From Actinomycetospora soli (lineage in GTDB: Bacteria > Actinomycetota > Actinomycetes > Mycobacteriales > Pseudonocardiaceae): 64,000 nt of DNA. Below the pieces are notes generated by a model. It was not told where the DNA came from and searched no databases. It worked only from the letters and a program-made list of their open reading frames with translations. Every line of letters starts with the position of its first letter. Within the stretch, counting starts at the first letter, position 1. The stretch covers positions 62,001-126,000 of the forward strand of contig NZ_JAJNDA010000011.1 of NCBI RefSeq assembly GCF_021026295.1, read 5' to 3'. The translations under genes and the position numbers were made by a program. This document shows, one piece after another, positions 36,877 to 44,377 of the stretch.

Positions 36877-38229
36877 ATGGCCGATGCAGCAGCCGCCCAG
36901 CTGAACGATCCCGTCGCCCGACGGCGCATCAAACGCCGCGCCGTCGTCGCCAGCACCGTCGGCACCACGATCGAGTGGTACGACTTCTTCCTCTACAACA
37001 CCGCCGCCGCGCTCGTGTTCGGCCCGTTGTTCTTCAACAACTCCGAGTCCGGCGGCGTGCTGCTCGCGTTCTCGACGCAGTTCGTCGGCTTCGCCGCCCG
37101 TCCCCTCGGCGCGGCGATCTTCGGCCACTACGGCGACCGAATCGGCCGGAAGTACTCGCTCGTCGCCACTCTGCTGATCATGGGCGGCGCGACCGTGCTC
37201 ATCGGTCTGCTGCCCACCTACGACACGATCGGCGTCTGGGCCCCGGTCCTGTTGACGATCCTGCGCGTGCTGCAGGGCATCGGCGTCGGCGGCGAGTGGG
37301 GCGGCTCGGTGCTGATGGCGATGGAGTGGGGCCACCGTCGCCAGCGCGGACTGATGGCGGCCTGGCCGCAGGCGGGCGTCCCGATCGGGCTCGCCGTCGG
37401 GACCTTCGTCGTCTGGGCCTTCGCCGGCCCGGGCTTCCTCGACGGCGGGTGGCGCTGGCCGTTCATCGCCTCGGTCGTGCTCATCGCGATCGGCCTGGTC
37501 GTGCGCCTGACGGTGCTGGAGTCACCCGCGTTCGCCGCGGTCCGCTCGAGCGGCACGGTCGCGAAGCTGCCGCTGGTCGACACGTTCAAGCACCAGTGGC
37601 GCGACGTGCTGAAGGCGCTGTTCGTGCGCACCGCCGAGCAGGCGCCGTTCTACCTCTTCACCTCGTTCGTGCTGGTCTACGGCACGCAGCAGTTGGAGCT
37701 GGCGCGTGCCGACCTGCTGCTCTACCTCATCGTCGCCGCACTCATCGGCATCGTGAGCGTGCCGTTCTTCGGGTGGCTCTCCGACGTGCTCGGACGCCGC
37801 CTGGTCTACGGCGCGGGCGTGGTGCTGACCGGGCTGTACGCGTTCCCGTACTTCTGGCTGCTCGACACGCGGGTCGGCGGGCTGGTGATCCTCGGGATGA
37901 TCCTGGGCCTGGTCTTCCACGACATGATGTACGGCCCGCAGGCGGCGCTGATCTCCGAGTCGTTCGGCACCGGGATCCGCTACACCGGCGCCGGGCTGGG
38001 CTACCAGCTGGCGTCGATCACCGCGGGCGGCCCGGCCCCGCTGATCGCGACCGCCGTGCTCGCCTCCACGGGCGGCACGTTCTGGATCTCGATCTACATC
38101 ATCGGGTGCGCCGTGGTGTCGCTGATCGCGCTCGCGACGATGCACCCGAGGCCGCCGGACGAGTACGACGAGCACTCCGAGGACGGGTCCGCCGTGCCGG
38201 TGGTCGAGGGGGAGCGGGCGCAGGCCTGA
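36877..38229 (+). CDS. MHS-family MFS transporter
   Basis: This 450-residue, 12-span proton symporter belongs to the metabolite:H+ symporter group. It shows ASTVGTTIEWYDFFLYNTAA in span 1, GHYGDRIGRKYSLVATLLIM in loop 2-3, LRVLQGIGVGGEWGGSVLMA in span 4 and TGIRYTGAGLGYQLASITAG in the C-terminal half, all hallmarks of ProP/ShiA/KgtP-like carriers. The substrate is probably an organic acid or zwitterion. It has no regulatory gene beside it. ATG 36877 opens a short Ala-rich N-terminus; the last 35 residues are acidic and cytoplasmic. A second member of the family is encoded at 52189. Confidence 0.92.
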   Translation: MADAAAAQLNDPVARRRIKRRAVVASTVGTTIEWYDFFLYNTAAALVFGPLFFNNSESGGVLLAFSTQFVGFAARPLGAAIFGHYGDRIGRKYSLVATLLIMGGATVLIGLLPTYDTIGVWAPVLLTILRVLQGIGVGGEWGGSVLMAMEWGHRRQRGLMAAWPQAGVPIGLAVGTFVVWAFAGPGFLDGGWRWPFIASVVLIAIGLVVRLTVLESPAFAAVRSSGTVAKLPLVDTFKHQWRDVLKALFVRTAEQAPFYLFTSFVLVYGTQQLELARADLLLYLIVAALIGIVSVPFFGWLSDVLGRRLVYGAGVVLTGLYAFPYFWLLDTRVGGLVILGMILGLVFHDMMYGPQAALISESFGTGIRYTGAGLGYQLASITAGGPAPLIATAVLASTGGTFWISIYIIGCAVVSLIALATMHPRPPDEYDEHSEDGSAVPVVEGERAQA

Positions 38230-38242
38230 GGGGCGCGTCCAG

Positions 38243-38298
38243 GTCAGCCGTGGCCCACCGCTGACACCGGGCGTCAGCAGGTCGCCACGCTCGCCGCC
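38243..38298. repeat. 56 bp dispersed repeat, copy 2
   Basis: This segment matches 28885-28940 at about 46 of 56 positions. The inverted repeat at the left (GTCAGC-C-GTGG...CCAC-C-GCTGAC) is perfect in this copy and is followed by GCGTCAGC and GCCACGCTCG. It lies 14 bp after the MHS transporter stop and ends 16 bp before the ATG of the uridine-kinase-like gene, where it could act as an operator or terminator. Confidence 0.6.
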
Positions 38299-38314
38299 GG
38301 GCATCCTGGACGCG

Positions 38315-38995
38315 ATGTCGATCGCACCCCTCACCCCGGACGCCCTGCTCGACCGGCTCACCGAGGCCGTGCACGCGCTGCCCCTTCCCGGTCACGACGA
38401 GCACGCCGACCGGGGCTCGGGCGACGGAGCGCAGCGGAGCCCGACCCCGGGAGCCGTGCGGGTCCTGCTGGACGGTGCGGCGGCGGCGCGGCCGGACCGG
38501 TGGGCCGACGGGCTCGTCGACCGGCTGCAACGGCTGTCGCGGCCGGTCCTGCGGGTGTCGGCGTGGGACTTCCTGCGCCCGGCGTCGGTGCGGCTGGAGC
38601 GGGGCCGCACCGACCCGGACGCCTTCTACGACGACTGGCTCGACGCGGGGGCCCTCGTGCGCGAGGTGCTGGCGCCGGCCGCCGTCGGGAAGCCGGTCCT
38701 GCCGCGGCTGTGGGACGTCGCGACCGACCGCGCCGTGCGCGCCGAGCGGGTGCCGCTCGGGCCGGGCGGCGTCGTGCTCGTCGACGGGCCCCTGCTGCTC
38801 GGCCGCGGCCTGCCGGCGGAGCTCGAGGTGCACGTGGCGATGTCCGCGGCGGCGCTCGCGCGGCGCACGCCCGACGACGAGGCCTGGACGCTGCCCGCGT
38901 ACGACCGCTACGACGAGGAGGTGGCGCCGCAGGACCTGGTGCCGTTCGTCGTGCTCGCCGACCACCCGGACCGGCCCGCCCTCAAGACCCCCTGA
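38315..38995 (+). CDS. Uridine-kinase-like protein lacking the P-loop
   Basis: This 226-residue cytoplasmic protein resembles the uridine kinase-like P-loop proteins of actinomycetes: VRVLLDGAAAARPDRWADGL aligns with the usual VR(V/I)(A)(V/I)DG...AGKT..A..L start. SVRLERGRTDPDAFYDDWLD, GALVREVLAPAA, VLVDGPLLLGRGLPAELEVH and YDRYDEEVAP follow as in the family. The Gly-Lys-Ser/Thr of Walker A is missing, replaced by AARPDR. Phosphoryl transfer is therefore doubtful, and the protein may bind a nucleotide without catalysis or be a decayed kinase. The last gene product residue block is PDRPALKTP. It is followed by an unknown gene after 27 bp. Confidence 0.7.
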   Translation: MSIAPLTPDALLDRLTEAVHALPLPGHDEHADRGSGDGAQRSPTPGAVRVLLDGAAAARPDRWADGLVDRLQRLSRPVLRVSAWDFLRPASVRLERGRTDPDAFYDDWLDAGALVREVLAPAAVGKPVLPRLWDVATDRAVRAERVPLGPGGVVLVDGPLLLGRGLPAELEVHVAMSAAALARRTPDDEAWTLPAYDRYDEEVAPQDLVPFVVLADHPDRPALKTP

Positions 38996-39022
38996 CGCCC
39001 GCCCGAGCCCCGAGGAGCCGCC

Positions 39023-39607
39023 GTGCAGATCGTCTACAGCTTCACCCGCCTCGCCGTCGTCGTCCGGCGGTGGTTCGAGATCGGGCCGGACGCGACGATG
39101 GAGCACGGCACCCGGGTGGAGCTGCGGCTGCTGGAGCCGCAGGAGCACCGGGGGACCGAGTCGGCGGCGCAGCGGCTGGTCGTCGACGACGCGGTGTGGC
39201 GGGCGGACCTGTTCGACCGGCTCGACCGCCCGGCGGGCTCCTTCTCGGCGGCGCACCACCACCCGACGTTCGACGGCGTCGAGCCCTCGGACCGGGTGTG
39301 GTCCGACGCGCTGACCGCCGACCCGTGGGGCTGGCTCGCCGAGCAGCTCGCGGACGTCGAGCGACTGCTGCGGGACGGGGGCGTCGATCCCGCCCTCGCC
39401 GCGGACGACGCCGACGACCTCCGCGAACAGGTGCCGCACATCGTCGCCGCCGCGCGCCGGTTCGGCCCCGAGGACCCGCTCACGCGGGACGGGGACTTCC
39501 GGCTGACCCGCGACGCCGCCGAGCGCGTCCGGCGGATGCTCGACCTGATCGAGGAGCCCTCGCCGGACGTCCGGGAGCACCTGCGTCCGTGGCTCGAGCA
39601 GCGCTGA
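39023..39607 (+). CDS. Hypothetical protein
   Basis: This 194-residue soluble protein has no family I can name. The N-terminus QIVYSFTRLAVVVRRWFEIG, then PDATMEHGTRVELRLLEPQE, looks like a compact beta-rich domain. HHHPTFDGVEPSDRVWSDAL is a histidine-containing loop, and the rest is helical and acidic (DWDRLLRDGG-like, LAADDADDLREQVPHIVAAA). There is no signal peptide or membrane span. GTG 39023 follows CGAGGAGCCGCC, a good ribosome binding site. Probably co-transcribed with the uridine-kinase-like gene; the hairpin at 39627 ends the unit. Confidence 0.7.
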   Translation: MQIVYSFTRLAVVVRRWFEIGPDATMEHGTRVELRLLEPQEHRGTESAAQRLVVDDAVWRADLFDRLDRPAGSFSAAHHHPTFDGVEPSDRVWSDALTADPWGWLAEQLADVERLLRDGGVDPALAADDADDLREQVPHIVAAARRFGPEDPLTRDGDFRLTRDAAERVRRMLDLIEEPSPDVREHLRPWLEQR

Positions 39608-39626
39608 GCCCGCCCTCAGCCCCCGT

Positions 39627-39679
39627 GGCAGCGAAGCGTCGTTGCTGTCAGCCGGTGGCAGCAACGACGCTTCGCTGCC
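39627..39679. terminator. Perfect 21 bp hairpin between convergent genes
   Basis: The 21-base arm 39627-39647 (beginning GGCAGCGAAGCGTCGTTG) pairs perfectly with 39659-39679 across an 11-base loop. It lies 19 bp after the upstream stop and 6 bp from the convergent FAD-oxidase stop, so it can terminate both. The core AAGCGTCGTTGCTGTC is shared with the hairpin at 42382. Confidence 0.85.
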
Positions 39680-39685
39680 CCGTCG

Positions 39686-41065
39686 TCAGGGGGTGACCCC
39701 GCACCCCGGGTTGAGCAGCCCGTCCGGGTCGAGCGCAGCACGGACGCGGGCCATCACGGCGAGTGCCCCCGGGTCGCCGAGCTCCGCGAGCGCCGCGGCC
39801 TTGGCCCGCCCGACGCCGTGCTCGCCGGAGACCGCCCCGCCCAGCGCGACGCCCGCGGCGAGGATCTCGTGCAGCGTCCTCTCCAGGGCGTCGGGGTCGG
39901 GCTGGAACACCGCGAAGTGCACGTTCCCGTCGCCCGCGTGCCCGCAGCCGAGCACCCGCGACCCGTGCGCCGCGCCGATCTCGCGGGAGCGCCCGATGAA
40001 CTCCGCCATCGCCGAGCGCGGCACCACGACGTCGACGATCTCGTCCGCGCCGCGCGCCTTGATCGTCCAGAACGTCTGCTCCCGGGCCTCCACGAGCCGG
40101 CGGGCCGAGCCCTCGGGCAGGGCGTAGACGTCGGGCGCGCCCAGGGCGGTGAGCAGCTCGCCGAGCTCCGCGAGGTCCTCGTCGACCCGGTCCTCGCGAC
40201 GCCCGACCAGCTCGACGACGAGGTAGGCGTCGGCTCCCGCGCGGACGTCGTCGGGGACGCCGAGCGAGAGGTCGGCGGCCGCGCAGATCGCGTCCATCGT
40301 CGGGTCGTCGAGGTACTCGCACAGTGCCGGCGCGAGGCCGGAGCCGACGACGCGGGCCACCGCGGCAGTCGTCGTCGGGAGGTCGGGGAACGGCGCGAGC
40401 ACGGTGCGGCGCACGGGCAGGTGCGGCTGGAGCCGGACCGTGACCTCCGTGACCAGCGCCAACGTGCCCTCGGAGCCGGTCAGCAGCTGCACGACGTCGT
40501 AGCCCGACGACACCTTCGCCAGCCGCCCACCGGCCCGCACCACGGTGCCGTCGGCGAGCACGGCCTCGAGCCCGACGACGTGCGCGCGCGTCACCCCGTA
40601 CCGCACGGCGTGCATGCCGCCGGCGTTCGTCGCGACCGTCCCTCCCAGCGACGCGCTCTGCTCGCCGGGCCGGACGGGGTAGGTCAGGCCGTGCTCGCGC
40701 GCCGCCGCGTCGAGCTGCGCCAGGGTGACGCCGGGCCCGACGACCGCCACGTGGTCGACGTCGTCGATCGTCACGTCGGTGAGCCGGTCGAGGCAGACCA
40801 CCACGGCACCGTCCGGCGCGTTCGCGCCGCCCGAGAGCCCGGTCCCCGCTCCGCGCGCCACGATCGGCGTCCCGCTCGCCCGGCACGCGTGCACGATCCC
40901 GACGACGTCGGCCGTGTCCCCGGGCCGCACCACGAGCGCCGGCGTCCCGTGCGGCACCGCGAGCGCCTCGTCGTGGGCGTCGTCGGGAGCATCGGCCCCG
41001 GCACGGACGTGTGCGGCGCCGACGACCTCGACCAGCCGGTGCTCCAGGTCACCCATGCCCTGCAT
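39686..41065 (-). CDS. FAD-linked 2-hydroxyacid oxidase (GlcD/D-lactate dehydrogenase-like)
   Basis: This 459-residue flavoprotein is of the vanillyl-alcohol-oxidase fold. PIVARGAGTGLSGGANAPDG and the following SLGGTVATNAGGMHAVRYGV are the PP-loop FAD-binding segments. The C-terminal GCGHAGDGNVHFAVFQPDPD and GGAVSGEHGVGRAKAAAL are conserved in GlcD and D-lactate dehydrogenases and include substrate- and metal-associated histidines. It likely oxidises glycolate, D-lactate or another 2-hydroxyacid, passing electrons to the respiratory chain. No GlcE/GlcF partner is adjacent. Starts at 41065 or 41056 (MGDLEHRLVEV) are both possible. It is divergent from the CoA transferase gene at 41128. Confidence 0.9.
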   Translation of the reverse strand: MQGMGDLEHRLVEVVGAAHVRAGADAPDDAHDEALAVPHGTPALVVRPGDTADVVGIVHACRASGTPIVARGAGTGLSGGANAPDGAVVVCLDRLTDVTIDDVDHVAVVGPGVTLAQLDAAAREHGLTYPVRPGEQSASLGGTVATNAGGMHAVRYGVTRAHVVGLEAVLADGTVVRAGGRLAKVSSGYDVVQLLTGSEGTLALVTEVTVRLQPHLPVRRTVLAPFPDLPTTTAAVARVVGSGLAPALCEYLDDPTMDAICAAADLSLGVPDDVRAGADAYLVVELVGRREDRVDEDLAELGELLTALGAPDVYALPEGSARRLVEAREQTFWTIKARGADEIVDVVVPRSAMAEFIGRSREIGAAHGSRVLGCGHAGDGNVHFAVFQPDPDALERTLHEILAAGVALGGAVSGEHGVGRAKAAALAELGDPGALAVMARVRAALDPDGLLNPGCGVTP

Positions 41066-41127
41066 CCTGATGCACGCACTGCGTCACTGCTTGCGCTCAA
41101 CGCCAGGAAAGCCACATCGTCGACGGC

Positions 41128-42381
41128 GTGATCGACGCGGCCCTGCACGACCTCTGGCGCTCCCTCGACACCGACCGCCCCGCCCCGGAGCCGCGCTGGA
41201 CCGGCGACTCCACCGGCCTCGCCTGCCCGCTGCCCGTCGAGGCGCTCGCCCTCGGCGCGGTCGCCGCGGCGGCCGGTGCCGCCGGACACCGCACGCCGGA
41301 GATCGACCTCGCCCGCGTCGGCAGCTCCTTCCGCGCCGACCAGCTGCTGCGGGTCGACGGCACGACGCCGGCCGGCTTCGCGCCGCTCTCCGGGTTCTGG
41401 CCGGCCGCGGACGGGTGGGTCCGCACGCACGCGAACTACCCCCACCACCGCGCCCGGCTCCTCGATGCCCTGGGCGTTCCCGACGACGGGGTGGGCGCGG
41501 CCGTCGCCGCGCGTCCGGCGCTCGAGGTGGAGGAGCTCGTCGTCGGGACGGGAGGGATCGCGGTCGCCGTCCGGGACCGGCCGACCTGGGCCGCGAGCGA
41601 GCAGGGGCGGGCCGTGGCCGCCGAGCCGCTGGTCGGGGTGCGTCGCGTCGGGGCGACCGCACCCGACGTCCGGAACCCGCGGGTGCTGGACCTGACCCGG
41701 GTGATCGCCGGACCGGTCGCGACGCGTGCGCTGGCGTTCTTCGGTGCCGACGTGCTGCGCGTCGACCCGCCGTCGATGCCCGAGCTGCCGGCGCAGCACC
41801 TCGACACCGGGCTCGGCAAGCGCACGACGGTCCTCGACGCGTCCGACCTGCGGCTGCGGGACCTGGCGGACACCGCGGACGTCGTCGTGACCGGCTACCG
41901 GCCCGGCGCGCTCGACCGGTACGGCCTGGGCGCGGAGGACCTGCTGGCGCGGCGGCCCGGCCTCGTCGTCGTGCAGCTCGACGCGTGGGGGTGGACCGGG
42001 CCGTGGGCGGGGCGGCGCGGGTTCGACTCGATCGTGCAGGCGGCGAGCGGGATCGCCGTCGCGTGCGGCACCGACGGACGGCCGGGCGCACTGCCGGCGC
42101 AGGCGCTCGACCACGCGACCGGCTACCTCGTCGCCGCATCCGCGCTGCTCGGGCTCGCGGAGCGGTCGACGCGCGGCGGCTCGATCCGCGAGCTCGCCCT
42201 GGCACGGACGGCCGAGTGGCTGTGGCGGCACCCGGAGCTGGTCACGGACGCGCCGGCGGTCGAGCCGGTGCGGCAGCGGCTCGGGGTGGTCGAGGTGCCG
42301 CCGCCGGTGTTCGGCGGGGAGTGGGCGGCGCCGGCCCACGAGCTGGGCGCCGACGCGCCGGAGTGGCGCTCACCCCGATGA
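41128..42381 (+). CDS. CaiB/BaiF-type CoA transferase with permuted segment order
   Basis: This 417-residue class III CoA transferase moves CoA between carboxylic acids. The recognisable large-domain start, NPRVLDLTRVIAGPVATRAL, appears only at about residue 185, followed by GFDSIVQAASGIAVACGTDG with the catalytic-type Asp. The first about 180 residues (FWPAADGWVRTHANYPHHRA, RPTWAASEQGRAVAAEPLVG) look like the segment that normally comes after the large domain. The order is therefore C-terminal part first, as in a circular permutation. Length is near normal. The substrate is unknown. GTG 41128 is 62 bp from the divergent FAD-oxidase start. A hairpin follows at once. Confidence 0.78.
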   Translation: MIDAALHDLWRSLDTDRPAPEPRWTGDSTGLACPLPVEALALGAVAAAAGAAGHRTPEIDLARVGSSFRADQLLRVDGTTPAGFAPLSGFWPAADGWVRTHANYPHHRARLLDALGVPDDGVGAAVAARPALEVEELVVGTGGIAVAVRDRPTWAASEQGRAVAAEPLVGVRRVGATAPDVRNPRVLDLTRVIAGPVATRALAFFGADVLRVDPPSMPELPAQHLDTGLGKRTTVLDASDLRLRDLADTADVVVTGYRPGALDRYGLGAEDLLARRPGLVVVQLDAWGWTGPWAGRRGFDSIVQAASGIAVACGTDGRPGALPAQALDHATGYLVAASALLGLAERSTRGGSIRELALARTAEWLWRHPELVTDAPAVEPVRQRLGVVEVPPPVFGGEWAAPAHELGADAPEWRSPR

Positions 42382-42430
42382 CAGGAAAGCGTCGTTGCTG
42401 TCGTCCGACGACAGCAACGACGCTTTCCTG
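42382..42430. terminator. Perfect 22 bp hairpin between convergent genes
   Basis: The 22-base arm 42382-42403 (CAGGAAAGCGTCGTTGCTGT...) pairs perfectly with 42409-42430 across a 5-base loop. It starts one base after the CoA transferase stop codon and ends 15 bp before the convergent GH15 stop. It shares a 16 bp core with the hairpin at 39627. Confidence 0.85.
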
Positions 42431-42445
42431 CCACGGGGCGGGGGA

Positions 42446-44314
42446 CTACCGCCGCGCCGCCCGCTTCTCGGCGCGCACGATGTTCATCACCGCCTGGATG
42501 AGCCCGAGGTGCGTGAACGCCTGCGGGAAGTTGCCCAGGTGCCGCCCGGAGTGCGGGTCGATCTCCTCGGCGTAGAGGTGCAGCGACGACGCGGCGCCCA
42601 GCAGCTTCTCGCACAGCGCGGTCGCCCGGTCCACCTCGCCGATGACCGCCAACGCCGACACGAGCGCGAACGAGCAGATCGTGAACGTGCCCTCCTCGCC
42701 GGAGAGCCCGTCGTCGGTGTCCTCGACGAGGTAGCGCAGCACCAGGTCGTCCTCGGTGAGTTCGTCGGCGATCGCGAGGACGGTCGCGCGGCAGCGCGGG
42801 TCGTCGGGGGAGAGGAACCCGACGATCGGCATGAGCAGCAGCGACGCGTCGAGGCCGGTGGTCGCGTAGTGCTGGCAGAGGACGCCGCGGTCGTCCACGG
42901 CGTGGGTCAGCACGTCCTCGCGGATCTCCTCCGCCGCGCGCCGCCAGCGGTCCTCCCGCTTCTCGTCGCCGCGCAGGGCCGCGAGCCGGGCGCCGCGGTC
43001 GGCCGCGAGCCAGCACGCGATCTTCGACGTCGTGAAGTGCTGCGGCTCGCCGCGCACCTCCCACGGCCCGCGGTCGGGGCCGCGCCAGTTCTCCAGGGCC
43101 GCCTCGACCTGCGTGACGACGATCGACCACAGCCGGTCGTCGAGCCGGTCGCGGCTGCGGACGTACTGGTAGATCGCACCCACGGCGGCGCCCCAGACGT
43201 CGTGCTGGGCCTGGTCGTACGCGCCGTTCCCGATCCGCACCGGGTACGCGCCCTCGTACCCGTCGAGGTGGCCGAGGACCTCCTCGTCGAGCCGGGCGCG
43301 CCCGTCGACGCCGTACATGATCTGCAGGTGACCGGCCGCCGCCTCGGCCGCCTCGGCGACGAAGTAGAAGAAGTCGTTGGCCTCCCAGTCGAAGCCCAAC
43401 GCGTAGAGCGCCCACAGCGCGAGCGCCGAGTCGCGGATCCACGAGTAGCGGTAGTCCCAGTTGCGCTCGCCGCCCGGGGTCTCGGGCAGCGAGGTCGTCG
43501 CGGCGGCCGCGATCGCGCCCGTCGGGGCGAACGTCAGGCCCTTCAGCGTCAGCGCCGACCGCTGCAGGTAGGGCAGCCACCGGTGGTCGGGGAAGTCGCC
43601 GCGGTCGAGCCAGTGCCGCCAGTGGTGCTCGGTCCACGTGAGCCGCTCGAGGGCCTCGTCGACGTTGGCGGGCGGGGCGTGCTCGCTCCACGAGAGCGCG
43701 ACGAACCGCCACTCGCCCTCCTTGAGCAGCGTCCGCGACGTGGCGAGCGAGCCCTCGAAGCCGATGTTCGTGTCGGTCGTCAGCAGCAGCTCCGAACCGC
43801 CGCCGGACGCGCGGGCCGCGCGGTACCCGCCGTCGGGATAGCTCCACTGCGCGGGCTCACGGCCGTAGTCGAAGACCGGCGCGCACTCCATCCGCAGCTG
43901 CACCTGCCCCGAGATGCAGCGGGCGACGCGGAGCAGGACGTGGTCGGCGTCGTAGTCGGTGGGGGCGCGCCGGTGCGAGCCCGAGCGCTCCGTCTCGTGG
44001 TGCCACGGCCCCATGAGCAGCACGTCGAGGACCTGCAGCCAGCCCGACCGCGTGCACCACGTCGTCTCGAGCACCATCGTGCCGGGCACGTAGCGGCGTG
44101 CGGCCGGGACGTCGGCGCCGTCGGGGTGCAGCCGGAAGGTGCCCGCGTCGCGGTCGAGGATCGCCCCGAACACGCTCGGCGAGTCCATCCGCGGCAGGCA
44201 CAGCCACTCGACGGCCCCGTTCGGGGCGACCAGTGCGGTCGTCTCGCAGTCGGAGAGGAACCCGTAGTCGGCGATCGGCGGGAAGGCGCTCCCGGCCCGC
44301 GGCTCGACGTTCAT
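42446..44314 (-). CDS. Glycoside hydrolase family 15 protein (trehalase/glucoamylase-like)
   Basis: This 622-residue cytoplasmic alpha-glucoside hydrolase is probably a GH15 trehalase, as in mycobacteria, although glucoamylase activity is possible. The N-terminal beta domain begins FPPIADYGFLSDCETTALVA. The (alpha/alpha)6 barrel has ERNWDYRYSWIRDSALALWA with the substrate-binding RNWDYR...RD motif, YEGAYPVRIGNGAYDQAQHD, LSGEEGTFTICSFALVSALA with a conserved acidic pair, and GRHLGNFPQAFTHLGLIQA at the end. I chose ATG 44314, the usual family start, because the alternative GTG 44359 lies inside an inverted repeat (44356-44371). It has no signal peptide and is divergent from a siderophore-interacting protein. 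Confidence 0.9.
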   Translation of the reverse strand: MNVEPRAGSAFPPIADYGFLSDCETTALVAPNGAVEWLCLPRMDSPSVFGAILDRDAGTFRLHPDGADVPAARRYVPGTMVLETTWCTRSGWLQVLDVLLMGPWHHETERSGSHRRAPTDYDADHVLLRVARCISGQVQLRMECAPVFDYGREPAQWSYPDGGYRAARASGGGSELLLTTDTNIGFEGSLATSRTLLKEGEWRFVALSWSEHAPPANVDEALERLTWTEHHWRHWLDRGDFPDHRWLPYLQRSALTLKGLTFAPTGAIAAAATTSLPETPGGERNWDYRYSWIRDSALALWALYALGFDWEANDFFYFVAEAAEAAAGHLQIMYGVDGRARLDEEVLGHLDGYEGAYPVRIGNGAYDQAQHDVWGAAVGAIYQYVRSRDRLDDRLWSIVVTQVEAALENWRGPDRGPWEVRGEPQHFTTSKIACWLAADRGARLAALRGDEKREDRWRRAAEEIREDVLTHAVDDRGVLCQHYATTGLDASLLLMPIVGFLSPDDPRCRATVLAIADELTEDDLVLRYLVEDTDDGLSGEEGTFTICSFALVSALAVIGEVDRATALCEKLLGAASSLHLYAEEIDPHSGRHLGNFPQAFTHLGLIQAVMNIVRAEKRAARR

Positions 44315-44355
44315 GGCGGGAGGATGCCTCGCCGTGCCCGGATCGTCGCGCTGCG

Positions 44356-44371
44356 TCACCGATTACGGTGA
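44356..44371. promoter_or_regulatory. Inverted repeat in a divergent promoter gap
   Basis: TCACCG-ATTA-CGGTGA is a perfect 6+6 inverted repeat with a 4 bp A+T spacer, ending six bases before the ATG of the siderophore-interacting protein gene and 42 bp upstream of the GH15 start. It may be an operator for one or both genes. The bound regulator is unknown; it does not look like an iron box of the DtxR type. Confidence 0.45.
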
Positions 44372-44377
44372 CCGGAC

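Noticed and set aside
44356-44371. Iron box (DtxR/IdeR type) for the siderophore-interacting protein
   Set aside because: The inverted repeat TCACCG-ATTA-CGGTGA does not fit the TTAGGTTAGSCTAACCTAA-type consensus.
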